A stretch of 64,000 nt of DNA from an uncultured Stenotrophomonas sp. (GCF_945952405.1 NZ_CAMFIA010000001.1:186001-250000), one strand, 5' to 3'; numbered from the stretch's first letter, positions 34,475 to 44,356 are shown. The notes: a model not told the origin generated them from the letters alone. Numbers and translations: made by a program.

Positions 34475-35482
34475 ATGGCCACCATCTACGACATCGCAAA
34501 GCACGTCGGCGTCTCCGCAGGAACGGTATCGCGTGCGCTTTCGCGGCCGGACAAGGTGCTGCCGGCCACGCGCGCGCGCATCGAGCAGGCCGCCGCCGCA
34601 CTCGGCTATGTGCCGAACACGGTGGCCCGCACGCTCAAGACCCAGCGCAGCGGCAAGATCCTGGTCACCGTTCCGGACATCGCCAATCCGTTCTTCGCCC
34701 AGATCCTGCAGGGTGCCGAGGAGGCCGCGCAGGCCGTTGGCTATGCGGTGCTGCTGGGCGATACACAGCATCAACCCGACCGTGAGGAACGCTACGCGCA
34801 GATGCTCCGGCGCAACGAGGCCGACGGCATGATCGTGCTGGGGCATCGCCTGCCGCCGACCGCGCGTGACATCGTCGAGCAGCGGGGCAGCGCCGCGCCG
34901 GTGGTCAATGGATGCGAGTTCGATCCTGCGCTGGGCATCCCCAGCGTCCACATCGACAACGCCGCCGCGGCACGCGTGGTGATGGAACACCTGTACGGGC
35001 TTGGCCACGAGCGGATCGCCGTGGTCGGCGGGCCACCCGACAACCCGCTGCACCAGCAGCGGCTGGAAGGCGTCCGCGCCGCCGGCCGGGCGCGCGGGCG
35101 CCTGCGCCAGCTGCGCATCGTGCCGGGCGATTTTTCCGTGGAATCCGGCCATGCGGCGACGATGGCATTGATGGCCGCCGCGCCGGCACCGACCGCGATC
35201 TTCTGTTTCAGCGACCAGATGGCGCTGGGCACCCTGGCCGCCTGCCGCGAACGGGGCATCCGCGTACCCGATGACCTGTCCGTCGTCGGTTTCGACGACC
35301 TGGCATCTTCCCGCTATCTCACGCCGCCGCTGACCACCATCAGGCAACCCATGCGCGAAATCGGCGAGCGCGCGGTCAACCTGCTGCTCGCGATCATCGA
35401 ACAGGTCGATGTGCCGCTCCAGCAGACGCTGGAGTTCAGCTTCATGCTGCGCGGCTCGACGGCGTCGCCCGGGCGCGGATGA
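34475..35482 (+). CDS. LacI-family repressor of the glycoside-oxidation locus
   Basis: The protein has 335 residues. The N-terminal helix-turn-helix ATIYDIAKHVGVSAGTVSRA and hinge helix (PNTVARTLKTQ) are canonical, followed by a periplasmic-binding-protein-like sensor domain (VPDIANPFFAQILQG, GFDDLASSRYLTPPLTT). The ATG at 34475 gives the standard LacI start; an upstream GTG adds 12 unlikely residues. It is divergent from the reverse operon and sits next to one of two identical operators. The inducer is unknown, probably a sugar or keto-sugar of the pathway. Confidence 0.93.
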   Translation: MATIYDIAKHVGVSAGTVSRALSRPDKVLPATRARIEQAAAALGYVPNTVARTLKTQRSGKILVTVPDIANPFFAQILQGAEEAAQAVGYAVLLGDTQHQPDREERYAQMLRRNEADGMIVLGHRLPPTARDIVEQRGSAAPVVNGCEFDPALGIPSVHIDNAAAARVVMEHLYGLGHERIAVVGGPPDNPLHQQRLEGVRAAGRARGRLRQLRIVPGDFSVESGHAATMALMAAAPAPTAIFCFSDQMALGTLAACRERGIRVPDDLSVVGFDDLASSRYLTPPLTTIRQPMREIGERAVNLLLAIIEQVDVPLQQTLEFSFMLRGSTASPGRG

Positions 35483-35618
35483 GGACGGCACGGCAGGGCA
35501 GGGGGGAGTGGCGCAGCCGGTGATTCCTTGATCCCGAATTGACGCAAAGCTGTCAGACTTGCGGCATGGGGCCGGCAAGGGCGGGAGTGGATCGTGCGAT
35601 CGCGCAACGGAGTCGGCA

Positions 35619-36671
35619 ATGCCGTTCTTGACTGACTCGAAAGAGGTCGCGGTCGAGGGGATCGGCGCGGCACGGCGGATCGGCTGGATGCGCTTCGTCG
35701 GCAATGGGCTGGGCGCGATCCCGATCGCCTCGATCATTCTGGAACGGCAGGATGGCGCGCTGGCGTGGACGCTGCTGCTGCTCAATGCGCTGGCCTGGCC
35801 GGCGCTGGCGCTGCTGATGACCCAGCGTTCCCGGCAGCCTGCGCAGGCGCAGTTCCGCTGCATGGTGGCCGATTCCCTGTTCGGCGGCGGCTGGATCGCC
35901 TTCATGGCCTTGAGCGCGGTGCCCAGTGCCCTGTTTGCCGCATTGCTGGTGGCCGACAAGATCGCCGCCGGCGGCGTCCGCCTGGCGATGCGGTCCACGC
36001 TGGCACTGCTTGCCGGCTTTGCGATCACCTGGTGGATGCTCGGCTTCCCTTACCAGCCAGTGAGTTCGCAGCGCACCATCGTGCTCAGCGTGCCGTTCCT
36101 GTTCGTCTACGGCATCGGGCTGAGCATCCTCAGCTGGCAGCTGGCGCGGCGGGTGAAGTCGCAGAACCGCCAGCTGCAGCGGTTGAGCCGGATGGACCCG
36201 CTGGTCGAGCTGGCCAACCGTGGCTTCCTGATCCAGCGTGCGCAGCAGGCGCTGGACAAGGCGCAGGGGCAGGGTGGATTCGCCTGCCTGCTGATGCTTG
36301 ATGTGGACGACTTCAAGCACATCAACGATTCGCATGGGCACCGCGCCGGTGACGAAGTGCTGCGGCATATCGCCTCGACCCTGCGCACCTTCGCCCGCCC
36401 GGGCGACACCCCCGCGCGACTGGGGGGCGATGAATTCGTGGTGCTGCTGCACGACTGCGCGCCGGTGGATGCGATGCATGTGGCCGAGCGCGTGCGCCTG
36501 CACCTGCTCGAGGCCGCACGCCAGGCCACGCCCGGCATCGAGTTCAGCGTCAGCATCGGGATTGCCGCCACGCCGCGTGGCGGCAGTGTCGAGGACTGGC
36601 TGGCGCTGGCCGACCGCGCGCTCTACCACGCCAAGCGGCAGGGCAAGAACACCGCCAGTTACGGCGAGTGA
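35619..36671 (+). CDS. MASE2-type membrane diguanylate cyclase
   Basis: The protein has 350 residues. Residues about 20-175 form a membrane sensor with five to six helices of the MASE2 type (starting RRIGWMRFVGNGLGAIPIAS). A GGDEF domain follows (about 185-350) with intact active-site motif RLGGDEFVVLL, so it should make cyclic di-GMP. No inhibitory RxxD site is obvious. The ATG at 35619 has GGAG upstream. The last 13 bases overlap the convergent LysR gene. The signal sensed is unknown. Confidence 0.9.
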   Translation: MPFLTDSKEVAVEGIGAARRIGWMRFVGNGLGAIPIASIILERQDGALAWTLLLLNALAWPALALLMTQRSRQPAQAQFRCMVADSLFGGGWIAFMALSAVPSALFAALLVADKIAAGGVRLAMRSTLALLAGFAITWWMLGFPYQPVSSQRTIVLSVPFLFVYGIGLSILSWQLARRVKSQNRQLQRLSRMDPLVELANRGFLIQRAQQALDKAQGQGGFACLLMLDVDDFKHINDSHGHRAGDEVLRHIASTLRTFARPGDTPARLGGDEFVVLLHDCAPVDAMHVAERVRLHLLEAARQATPGIEFSVSIGIAATPRGGSVEDWLALADRALYHAKRQGKNTASYGE

Positions 36672-37555
36672 GCAGCTGCGGCCTGCTGTGCACAGGCCAG
36701 CAGCTGCGCGGCCACGGCCGGGGCATCGCCGCGCAGCACCAGCTGCAGTGCGGTGGTCGGCATGCCCAGTTCCAGCGCAACGAAGCACAGCCCGGAGCGG
36801 TGCATGTTCTGCATCGACGCCGGCACGATGGCGATGCCCAGCCCGGCAGCCGCCAGATTGATCGCAGACGCCACCTGCGGGGCTTCCTGCTGGATGGTGG
36901 GCGTGAAGCCCTGGCTGCGGCAGGCAGCGACAACGTCTGCGCTCAGGCCATAGCCTGATCTGCGCGAGAACAGGATGAAGCGCTCATCGCGCAGCTCGCT
37001 CAGGGCAATGCTCGGTCGGCCCGCAAGCCGGTGGCCGGCCGGCAGCACGGCCACCAGCGGCTCGGCGCTGAGGGGCTGGACCACCCGCTCGCCGGGTGTC
37101 GCGTAGGGCGGGCGTACGATCACCGCGTCCAGCTCGCCGTCATCCAGGCGCCGCACCAGCGACTCGCTGCCGTCCTCGACCAGTTGCAGCTGCACCATCG
37201 GATGCGCGTGCTGGAACCGGCGCAGCAGGGCGGTCACGGCTTCATTGAACGAGGCCGATTCGGTCAGCCCCAGGGTCAGCCGGCCGACCTCGCCGCGTGC
37301 CGCGCGCAGGGCGTCTTCCTTGGCCAGGTCGACGCGCGCGAGGATGTCCACCGCGGCGGCCCAGAACACCCGGCCGGCGTCACTGAGCACGATGCCGCGT
37401 CCCTGGCGAAGGAACAGCGGCGTGCCGATCTCTTCCTCCAGCGCACGGATCTGCTGGCCCAGCGGGGGCTGGGCGATGTGCAGCGCCTCGGCGGCGCGGG
37501 TGAAGCTCTGCAGCTGGGCGGTCATGACGAAATAGCGCAGGTGACGCAGTTCCAT
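36659..37555 (-). CDS. LysR-family regulator
   Basis: The protein has 298 residues. The N-terminal winged helix-turn-helix (MELRHLRYFVMTAQLQSFTR, then AAEALHIAQPPLGQQI) and the C-terminal effector domain are complete. It is of the BenM/CatM-like group by its start. It is divergent from the PEP-mutase-family gene at 37670 and probably controls it. The end overlaps the diguanylate cyclase gene by 13 bases. Confidence 0.92.
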   Translation of the reverse strand: MELRHLRYFVMTAQLQSFTRAAEALHIAQPPLGQQIRALEEEIGTPLFLRQGRGIVLSDAGRVFWAAAVDILARVDLAKEDALRAARGEVGRLTLGLTESASFNEAVTALLRRFQHAHPMVQLQLVEDGSESLVRRLDDGELDAVIVRPPYATPGERVVQPLSAEPLVAVLPAGHRLAGRPSIALSELRDERFILFSRRSGYGLSADVVAACRSQGFTPTIQQEAPQVASAINLAAAGLGIAIVPASMQNMHRSGLCFVALELGMPTTALQLVLRGDAPAVAAQLLACAQQAAAAHSP

Positions 37556-37600
37556 TGAAACCTCAGACGTTCTGATGCTGTACGAACACGGTATTGGACG

Positions 37601-37615
37601 GTCGCCGGTGGCGAC
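37601..37615. promoter_or_regulatory. inverted repeat between LysR gene and its divergent neighbour
   Basis: GTCGCC-GGT-GGCGAC is a perfect 6-bp inverted repeat with a 3-base spacer. It is in the 114-base intergenic space, about midway between the two divergent starts, a usual place for a LysR-type operator. The arms are GC-rich and not a classic T-N11-A box, so this is only a candidate. Confidence 0.4.
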
Positions 37616-37669
37616 AACATCATCGGTCTCCCATCACGGATGTCCATAGACCTGGACAAGGGAGACCCC

Positions 37670-38521
37670 ATGAACAAGGCACGTCGGCTGCGCGATCTGC
37701 TCGGGCAGGGCCATAGCGTGATCGCACCGGGCGTATTCGATGGGCTGTCGGCGCGGCTGGTCGAGCGGGCCGGCTTCGATGCGGTGTATGCCAGCGGCGG
37801 CGCCATCGCCCGCTCGGCGGGTGTGCCGGACATCGGGCTGCTCGGCCTGACGGAGGTACTGGCGCAGCTCGAACGGATCGTCGACGCCTGTGACCTGCCG
37901 GTGATCGCCGACGCCGACACCGGCTTTGGTGGCAGCGCCAACGTGGAGCGTACGGTGCGCGCCTTCGAGCGTGCCGGGGTGGCCGCGCTGCATATCGAGG
38001 ACCAGGCGTTCCCCAAGCGCTGCGGGCACCTGGATGACAAGAGGCTGGTCGAGGCGTCGCAGATGTGCACGAAGATTCGCATCGCCTGCCAGTCGCGGCG
38101 TGATCCGGCGCTGATGATCATCGCACGCACCGATGCCATCGCCAGCGAAGGGCTGGATGCAGCGATCGATCGTGCACGGGCATATGTGCAGGCCGGTGCG
38201 GACATGATCTTCGTCGAGGCGCCGGAAACCCTGGAACAGATCGAGGCGATCTCGCAGCAGGTGCCGGGGCCGAAGCTGATCAACATGTTCCACAGTGGCA
38301 GGACGCCGCTGGTACCGGTGGAACGGCTGGCCGAACTCGACTACCGGCTGGTGATCATCCCCTCGGACCTGCAACGCGCCGCGATCCGGGCCATGCAGCA
38401 CACCCTGCGGGAGATCGCCGCACACGGTGACAGCGGTGGCATCGCCGGCGAGCTGGCAAGCTTCGGCGAGCGCGAGGAGATCGTGGGTACGGCCCGCTAC
38501 CTGGCGCTGGACCGGGCCTGA
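37670..38521 (+). CDS. isocitrate lyase/PEP mutase superfamily protein
   Basis: The protein has 283 residues. It carries VIADADTGFGGSANVERTVR, the family signature KRCGH (about residues 121-125) and IARTDAIASEG. The superfamily includes methylisocitrate lyase, 2,3-dimethylmalate lyase, oxaloacetate decarboxylase and PEP mutase; the K-R-C-G-H catalytic loop favours a lyase. The ATG at 37670 has GGGAG eight bases upstream. The divergent LysR gene is its likely regulator. The substrate cannot be fixed from the sequence. Confidence 0.87.
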   Translation: MNKARRLRDLLGQGHSVIAPGVFDGLSARLVERAGFDAVYASGGAIARSAGVPDIGLLGLTEVLAQLERIVDACDLPVIADADTGFGGSANVERTVRAFERAGVAALHIEDQAFPKRCGHLDDKRLVEASQMCTKIRIACQSRRDPALMIIARTDAIASEGLDAAIDRARAYVQAGADMIFVEAPETLEQIEAISQQVPGPKLINMFHSGRTPLVPVERLAELDYRLVIIPSDLQRAAIRAMQHTLREIAAHGDSGGIAGELASFGEREEIVGTARYLALDRA

Positions 38522-38655
38522 GCCAGCGCCGGGCAGGGACCGTTGCGGGCCGGGCCAGCGCCGCCGCAATCCTGGCGTAAGAACCGTTCATCCTGCGCGC
38601 GGAATCGTCGCTGCCAATCCTCTACCATGGGCCACCCCGCCCGGACGCGCCGCCC

Positions 38656-39681
38656 ATGCAAGACGCCCTCGTTGCCCAGACCAAGCCCCCCGTGCCGAGG
38701 ATCGCGGCCTGGCTGATGATGCTGCTGGGCATGTGGCTGGCCCTGAAGCTGGGCCTGGTGGTGACCCTGCTGTCGGGCCTGCTGGTGTTCCAGCTGACCC
38801 ACGTGCTGGCCTCTACCGTGGAGGGCAAACTGCCACCGGGCCGGGCGCGCGCGATCGCGGTGATCGTGCTGTCGGCGATCATCATCAGTGCGCTGGTGCT
38901 GGCCGGCATCGGCGTGGCGTCCTTCTTCCGCAACGAGACCGGTGGGCCGGATGCGCTGCTGGCGCGGTTGATGGACATCCTCAATTCGTCGCGGCACCAG
39001 GTGCCGGCATTGCTCCAGCCGTACATTCCGGAGGACATGCCGGCGTTGCGCGCGGCATTGAACGACTGGGCCGCCGAACACCAGCGCCAGCTGGGCGTGG
39101 CGGGCACCTCGGTGGTGCAGGTAGGCGTGCGCGTGCTGATCGGCATGGTGCTGGGCGCGATGATCGCGCTGTACGACGAGCTGCCGCTGCCGAAGATGGG
39201 GCCGCTGGCCCAGGAACTGATCGGCCGTACCAGCCGCCTGGCCACCGCGTTCCGCCAGGTGGTGTTCGCCCAGGTGAAGATCTCGCTGCTCAACACCGTG
39301 TTCACCGCGATCTTCCTGTTGGGCGTGCTGCCGCTGTTCGGCGTGCACCTGCCGCTGTCCAAGACCCTGGTGCTGATCACCTTCATCGCCGGCCTGCTGC
39401 CGGTGGTGGGCAACATCATCTCCAACACCATCATCACCATCGTCGCGCTGTCGGTCTCGTTCTATGTGGCGGTGGCCGCGCTGCTGTACCTGATCGTGAT
39501 CCACAAGCTGGAGTATTTCCTCAACGCGCGCATCGTCGGCGGTGAGATCCAGGCCCGCGCCTGGGAACTGCTGCTGGCGATGCTGGTGATGGAGGCGGCG
39601 TTCGGGCTTCCCGGCCTGGTGGCCGCGCCGGTGTTCTACGCCTATGTGAAGCGCGAACTGGTCGATCAGCGCTGGATCTGA
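38656..39681 (+). CDS. AI-2E family transporter
   Basis: The protein has 341 residues with about eight transmembrane helices, including the family motif LVLITFIAGLLPVVGNIISN. The central hydrophilic loop (residues about 95-150) is typical. Members were first described as autoinducer-2 exporters, but many are ion or solute exporters, so the name is only a family name. The gene is alone, with no partner gene in the same direction nearby. Confidence 0.87.
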   Translation: MQDALVAQTKPPVPRIAAWLMMLLGMWLALKLGLVVTLLSGLLVFQLTHVLASTVEGKLPPGRARAIAVIVLSAIIISALVLAGIGVASFFRNETGGPDALLARLMDILNSSRHQVPALLQPYIPEDMPALRAALNDWAAEHQRQLGVAGTSVVQVGVRVLIGMVLGAMIALYDELPLPKMGPLAQELIGRTSRLATAFRQVVFAQVKISLLNTVFTAIFLLGVLPLFGVHLPLSKTLVLITFIAGLLPVVGNIISNTIITIVALSVSFYVAVAALLYLIVIHKLEYFLNARIVGGEIQARAWELLLAMLVMEAAFGLPGLVAAPVFYAYVKRELVDQRWI

Positions 39682-39835
39682 CGCCGCGTGATGTGACGCA
39701 ATCGACAGGTTGGGCTCCGGGCCCGACCTTGTCGGCGCGTTCGCGGTCGTTGCGCTATATCCACCGGCAGGACTGGCGCGGCACGCGACCGTCGCCACCG
39801 TTCATTACAGTGATGCGCTGATCAGGGGAGTTTGA

Positions 39836-41578
39836 ATGGCCGGCAAGGCATCGCCCATCGGCTTGCGGTCCTGGGTATGGCTGCTGACCGGGCTGTTCGT
39901 CGTCTGCACGTTGCCGCTGATGGCCATTGCGCTGGTCCAGGGCACGCTGCGCTACACCGGCGCCGAAGACAACCTGGTCAGCCTGCGCCAGCTGCGGCAG
40001 ACCTTCGAGCTGGCCAACCTGGTCTCGGCCGAGCGCGGCCCGGCCAACAGCCTGCTCGGCGCCAGCCCGGCCGATGCCGCGGGGCAGGCGCGGCTGGCCG
40101 CGCAGCTGGCGGTGGCGCGGCAGCGGGTCGACAGCGCACTGCTGCAGCTGGACGCCGTGTTCAAGGCCGAGCCGGGCATCGTGGACGAGCAGCGCCTGCT
40201 CGCCGATGCACAACGCCGCCTGCATTCGGCGCGGGCGGCGGTCGACCGGGTCGCGGCACAGCCGCGCGACGCGCGCCGGGTGGAAGAGGTGGAGCGCGCG
40301 ATCAGCAGCATGTTCGCGGTGGTTGACCGCCTGCACCTGTTGACCTCGGCGCAGATCAACGTGCTGGTCAGCGCCGACCGCGAAGCGGCCATTCCGGCGA
40401 TGCAGGGACAGGTACTGATCGACCTGCGCGAACATGGGGGACGCCTGGCCTCGAATGTGATGGCACCGGTGGCGGTACCGGGAGCGTGGCGTGACGAACA
40501 GGTGCGCGCCGCGCTGCAGACCGAGGGCCGCCTGCTGGAGCTGTGGCGGTTGGCCGGCAGCCATGAATCGGTGTTCCGCAGCGACCCGACGCTGTCCTGG
40601 CACTGGGACATGGCGCGCCGGCAGTTCTTCGGCGAATCGCTGCCGATGATCGAACAGCTGATCGAGGATGGGCGGCGCGGCGTGCCACCACCGTGGACCG
40701 CGGCCGAGTTCACCGAACGTTTCGTGCCGACCCTGCGCTCGCTGGAGGCGCTCCGCGATGGGTACCTGAGTGTTGCCATCACCCGCTTCGAGCAGGCCCG
40801 CAACCGCGAAGCCATGCGCCTGGCGGTTCTGCTGGCGACCGCGCTGGGTACGCTGGTGGTGCTGGGCGTGGCCCTGCGCATTGCCCACCTGCAGATCCTG
40901 CGGCCGCTGCTGCAGGCGCAGAAGCAGGTGATCCAGATCGCCTCGGATGCACCGGGCCCGGAGCAGCATGTCACCCACCCGCTGGCCGAGATGCAGCGCC
41001 TGTTCGATGCCATCGAAGTGCTGCGCGAGACCTCGCGCGAGCGCTCGGCGTTGACCAGTGAACTGCGCCAGTTGGCGGGCACCGATGAACTGACCGGGCT
41101 GTTGAACCGGCGCGCGCTGGACCAGGCCGTGCAGCGCCGGCATGCCGACGGCGGCAACCGCGCAGTGGTGATCCTGCTGGACGTGGACCGCTTCAAGGCC
41201 ATCAACGATGGCCATGGCCACGACGCCGGTGACGAAGTGCTGGTACAGGTGGCGCAGCTGCTGCAACAGCACCTGCGGCGCAGCGACCGCATCGCCCGCT
41301 ACGGTGGCGAGGAGTTCCTGGTGCTGCTGGCCGATGGCGACCTGGCCGGTGGCCGCCAGCTGGCCGAGTCGCTGCGGCTGGCGCTGCAGCAGCTGGACAT
41401 CGTGCTGGCCGGCGGCCAGGTGCTGCGGGTGACGGCCAGTTTCGGCGTCGCCGAGGGCGCGACCGACGCGCTGGGCTGGCGCACCCTGCTGCGTGCCGCC
41501 GATGCGGCGATGTACCAGGCCAAGGCCCAGGGACGCGATCGGGTGCGGGTGGCCGGTGGCGGCCGCAGCGCGCGCTGA
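39836..41578 (+). CDS. membrane diguanylate cyclase with periplasmic sensor
   Basis: The protein has 580 residues. Transmembrane helices at about 13-35 and 325-347 enclose a large helical periplasmic domain rich in Leu, Ala and Arg (resembling NIT-type helical sensors). A short HAMP-like linker (ILRPLLQAQKQVIQ) leads to a GGDEF domain with motif RYGGEEFLVLLA, so catalysis should be intact. GGGGAG stands upstream of the ATG. It is the second cyclase in 4 kb, but the sensors are unrelated. Confidence 0.9.
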   Translation: MAGKASPIGLRSWVWLLTGLFVVCTLPLMAIALVQGTLRYTGAEDNLVSLRQLRQTFELANLVSAERGPANSLLGASPADAAGQARLAAQLAVARQRVDSALLQLDAVFKAEPGIVDEQRLLADAQRRLHSARAAVDRVAAQPRDARRVEEVERAISSMFAVVDRLHLLTSAQINVLVSADREAAIPAMQGQVLIDLREHGGRLASNVMAPVAVPGAWRDEQVRAALQTEGRLLELWRLAGSHESVFRSDPTLSWHWDMARRQFFGESLPMIEQLIEDGRRGVPPPWTAAEFTERFVPTLRSLEALRDGYLSVAITRFEQARNREAMRLAVLLATALGTLVVLGVALRIAHLQILRPLLQAQKQVIQIASDAPGPEQHVTHPLAEMQRLFDAIEVLRETSRERSALTSELRQLAGTDELTGLLNRRALDQAVQRRHADGGNRAVVILLDVDRFKAINDGHGHDAGDEVLVQVAQLLQQHLRRSDRIARYGGEEFLVLLADGDLAGGRQLAESLRLALQQLDIVLAGGQVLRVTASFGVAEGATDALGWRTLLRAADAAMYQAKAQGRDRVRVAGGGRSAR

Positions 41579-41648
41579 CCCGCAATGTTCATCAGCGGCG
41601 CACGTGGCGCGACCTAGACTGGACCCCCGACCGCCGCTGGAGCCGGCC

Positions 41649-42086
41649 ATGACCCTGCATCCCCTTGCCATTGCCGCGCTGCTGGCCGGCCTGCTTGCCG
41701 GTTGCAGCAGCCCTGCATCGAAGACGACGACCGGTGCAGTGCGGCCCGCTTCCATCGCCGCCGGCATGAGCCCGGTACCGGCGTTCTCCGGGGGCGGCGC
41801 CGGCTGGAGCATCGAGATCGCCTCCACCGGTGCCGGCAACCACGATGCCAGCCTCGACACCGCGGGGCGCAGCCACAAGGGCACCCTGCGCTACCTCGGG
41901 CAGCCGGCCGATGCCCCCGGTTCGCTGATCGTGCTCAATGGCGAGCTGGGCGGGCAGCCGGCCATCGTCGAGATCAAGCGCGAGTCGTGCCGCAATGCCG
42001 AGGGCATCGACACCCGCGCCAGCGTGCAGGTGACGATGGAAGGGCAGCCGCAGCGACGCGGTTGTGGTCACCTGGCGGTGTACTGA
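41649..42086 (+). CDS. small lipoprotein
   Basis: The protein has 145 residues. The lipobox LLAGC (cysteine at about 19) ends a normal signal peptide. The mature part (from about GAGWSIEIASTGAGNHDASL) resembles conserved proteobacterial periplasmic proteins of unknown function (COG3650-like) and has two further cysteines that could pair (SCRNAEG, RRGCGH). It probably sits in the outer membrane. The start at 41649 is the only one that keeps the signal peptide. Confidence 0.78.
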   Translation: MTLHPLAIAALLAGLLAGCSSPASKTTTGAVRPASIAAGMSPVPAFSGGGAGWSIEIASTGAGNHDASLDTAGRSHKGTLRYLGQPADAPGSLIVLNGELGGQPAIVEIKRESCRNAEGIDTRASVQVTMEGQPQRRGCGHLAVY

Positions 42087-42094
42087 AGCGCCGC

Positions 42095-42598
42095 ATGCTC
42101 GAGATTCCCACCCTGCATACCGCGCGCCTGCGCCTGCGTCCGCAACGGATGGACGACTTCACGCCGTATGCGGCCTTCCTGGCATCGCCGCGCGCACGCG
42201 GCATGGGCGGGCCGTTCGGCGAAGTCGCCGCATGGGGCCAGTTCTGCCATGACCTGGCCAGCTGGCATCTGTTCGGCCATGGTGCATTGATGATCGAGCG
42301 TGCCGACACCGGCGCCTGCATCGGCCAGGTCGGCATCAACCACGGCCCGCTGTTCCCGGAGAAGGAGCTGGGCTGGCTGCTGTACCACGGCCACGAAGGG
42401 CAGGGTTTCGCCACCGAGGCGGCTGCGGCCCTGCGTGATTGGGCCTTCGTGGTTGCGCAGCTGCCGACCCTGGTCAGCTACATGGCGGCGGACAACCTGG
42501 CATCGCAGGCGGTGGCGCAGCGCCTGGGCGGTGTGCTTGATGCGCAGGCGGCGCGCAGCGATGCCGACGACCTGGTGTACCGCTACAGCGCGGGATAA
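42095..42598 (+). CDS. GNAT acetyltransferase, RimJ/RimL type
   Basis: The protein has 167 residues. The start IPTLHTARLRLRPQRMDDF is typical of RimL-like GNAT enzymes, and the acetyl-CoA-binding part is around HEGQGFATEAAAALRDWAF (residues about 98-116). Targets in this group are protein N-termini or small molecules and are not predictable here. The ATG at 42095 is 8 bases after the lipoprotein stop, so the two may be co-transcribed. Confidence 0.86.
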   Translation: MLEIPTLHTARLRLRPQRMDDFTPYAAFLASPRARGMGGPFGEVAAWGQFCHDLASWHLFGHGALMIERADTGACIGQVGINHGPLFPEKELGWLLYHGHEGQGFATEAAAALRDWAFVVAQLPTLVSYMAADNLASQAVAQRLGGVLDAQAARSDADDLVYRYSAG

Positions 42599-42617
42599 CC
42601 CCGGCCACCGACCGCCC

Positions 42618-44012
42618 TCATCGAGGCGCGGGATGCGCGGCCCAGTCGTCGAGATCGGCCAGTTCCGGTGCCAGCGCATGTTCCACCGCGCGGCGCAGCA
42701 GGGCCGGTGCGACATAGTGCCGGTGCGCGGCATCGATCAGCGCCATGTAAAGGCGTCCAAATGCGTTGCGGGTCTGCACGCGCGAACCGAGGCTGATCTC
42801 GATGCAGCCTTCGGCGCGCAGCTGCACGCGCACGCTGCTGCGGAAGCGCAGGTGGCGATCATCGGCGCCGAGCAGCACTTCGGCGCAGCTGTCCTCGGCA
42901 TCCACCTGCGAATCCAGCACCGGATAGCGGCCCGCGAACAGGCGGCTGCGATCGGTCGACAGCAGCGACGAGACCGGGCAGCCCAGTGGCGACGTGCGCA
43001 GCCGCAGCGGTGCGACCAGCCGGTTGCGCAACGCCATCAGGTGGCCCACCCCGGCTGGCGGATTGCGCAGGAAGCCTTCCAGTACATCGGCCAGCAGTGC
43101 CGACGCGGAGCGGGGATCGAGCTGGGTCCGCTGCAGCCGCAGCGTGGTCAGGTCCTGGTAGTGGCTGTGCGGCAACGCAGCGGGCAGCAGGCCGTCCTGG
43201 GCGGCGGCCCCGGCATGGATCGGATAGGCCGGTGTGGCGCGCTCGACGAAGCCGCGTAGCGGCCGCACTGACAGCCGCCGCAGCGGGCCGAGCAGGGAAC
43301 GGGTCGCTGCGCACAGGTGGGCGCTCAGGCTGGGCGGCGCGGCCTGCAGCGACAACTGCAGCAGGGGCGCTGCCGCCAGGGTCGTGGCGGCAGGCCAATG
43401 CGCTTCCGGCAGCACCTCGGTCAGGCTGGGGATGTCGGCGGCATCGCGCTGAACCTGCACGCGGGTCTGTTCGCTCATTGCGCCGGCCAGCTCGTTGCTG
43501 TGGCAGGACAACGCGAACAGCGCTGGATGCGCGCGATGGTTCGATGCGAACTGGTGCCAGGTTCCGCCGCCGAAGCGCACGGTGAACAGGCAATCGGGTG
43601 GAATGCGGACGCGCCGCAGCGTGCGGGCGAAGGCACCGGGGTCAGCAGCCAGCTGTGCATCCGAAGCGCTGGCGAAGCGCAGCTCGGCGCCCGCGCTGCC
43701 GGCGATGGCGGTGAACATGCGTGGACCGGCATGGCGGTGGAAGGGGTGGCCGCCGGCACCGACAGTGAAGCTGTACAACGACGAGGCATCATCCTGCTGC
43801 AGGTGCATGCCACCGAGCCGCGCCGAAGGCTCGTCCAGCGCATCGATGAAGGCCGGGTGGTGGCGCTGGCGCTGGCTGGCGTCGCTCACCAGTGCATCAC
43901 CGGCGCCGATCCCGAGCTGGGCGATCAGGGTGACTTCGGTCGGGCTGCCGCCTTCCTGCGCCGGCAGCTGGATTCCTGGAAACGAACGGCGGTCGCGGGT
44001 CGAACCAGGCAT
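42618..44012 (-). CDS. cupin-like and DUF2867 two-domain protein
   Basis: The protein has 464 residues. The first part (about 50-190) is cupin-like, with GGHPFHRHAGPRMFTAI and GGGTWHQFASNHRAH offering metal-binding histidines. The last 150 residues (from about SHYQDLTTL, including RLYMALIDAAHRHYVAP) match DUF2867. AAGGAG favours the ATG at 44012 over the one at 44018. It follows an ArsR-family gene by 24 bases in the same direction and is probably regulated by it. Function is unknown. Confidence 0.75.
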   Translation of the reverse strand: MPGSTRDRRSFPGIQLPAQEGGSPTEVTLIAQLGIGAGDALVSDASQRQRHHPAFIDALDEPSARLGGMHLQQDDASSLYSFTVGAGGHPFHRHAGPRMFTAIAGSAGAELRFASASDAQLAADPGAFARTLRRVRIPPDCLFTVRFGGGTWHQFASNHRAHPALFALSCHSNELAGAMSEQTRVQVQRDAADIPSLTEVLPEAHWPAATTLAAAPLLQLSLQAAPPSLSAHLCAATRSLLGPLRRLSVRPLRGFVERATPAYPIHAGAAAQDGLLPAALPHSHYQDLTTLRLQRTQLDPRSASALLADVLEGFLRNPPAGVGHLMALRNRLVAPLRLRTSPLGCPVSSLLSTDRSRLFAGRYPVLDSQVDAEDSCAEVLLGADDRHLRFRSSVRVQLRAEGCIEISLGSRVQTRNAFGRLYMALIDAAHRHYVAPALLRRAVEHALAPELADLDDWAAHPAPR

Positions 44013-44036
44013 CGGCATGCTCCTTGGCAGGGCAAA

Positions 44037-44348
44037 TCAGCGGGCAGCGGACTTGCGGCGGGCGCGGGCTTCGCGCTTGAGCGGGCCACCGACCGGACAG
44101 ACCTCGGCGGCCCAGGAAAACAACGTATTGGCCAGGCGGTCCGGCACCTGGCGGAAGTACACGAACTGGCCGCGCTTCTCGCGTTCGATCAGGCCGGCCT
44201 CCTCGAGGATGCGCAGGTGGCTGGACAGCGCCGGCTTGCTGAAATCGAAGCGCTCGGCCAGTTCCCCCGCGCTGAGCTCGCCGGCGCTGAGATAGGCCAG
44301 GATCTGCCGGCGGGCGGTGGAGGCGAGGGCTTCGAAGATACGGTCCAT
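44037..44348 (-). CDS. ArsR-family repressor
   Basis: The protein has 103 residues, a single winged helix-turn-helix (ILAYLSAGELSAGELAERFD, then SKPALSSHLRILEEAGLI). The metal-binding ELCVCDL motif of ArsR/SmtB is absent and only one cysteine is present, so it probably senses something other than a metal or acts through redox. It heads a two-gene operon with the cupin-DUF2867 gene. Its own upstream region holds a strong AT-rich inverted repeat. Confidence 0.9.
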   Translation of the reverse strand: MDRIFEALASTARRQILAYLSAGELSAGELAERFDFSKPALSSHLRILEEAGLIEREKRGQFVYFRQVPDRLANTLFSWAAEVCPVGGPLKREARARRKSAAR

Positions 44349-44356
44349 GGCGAGCT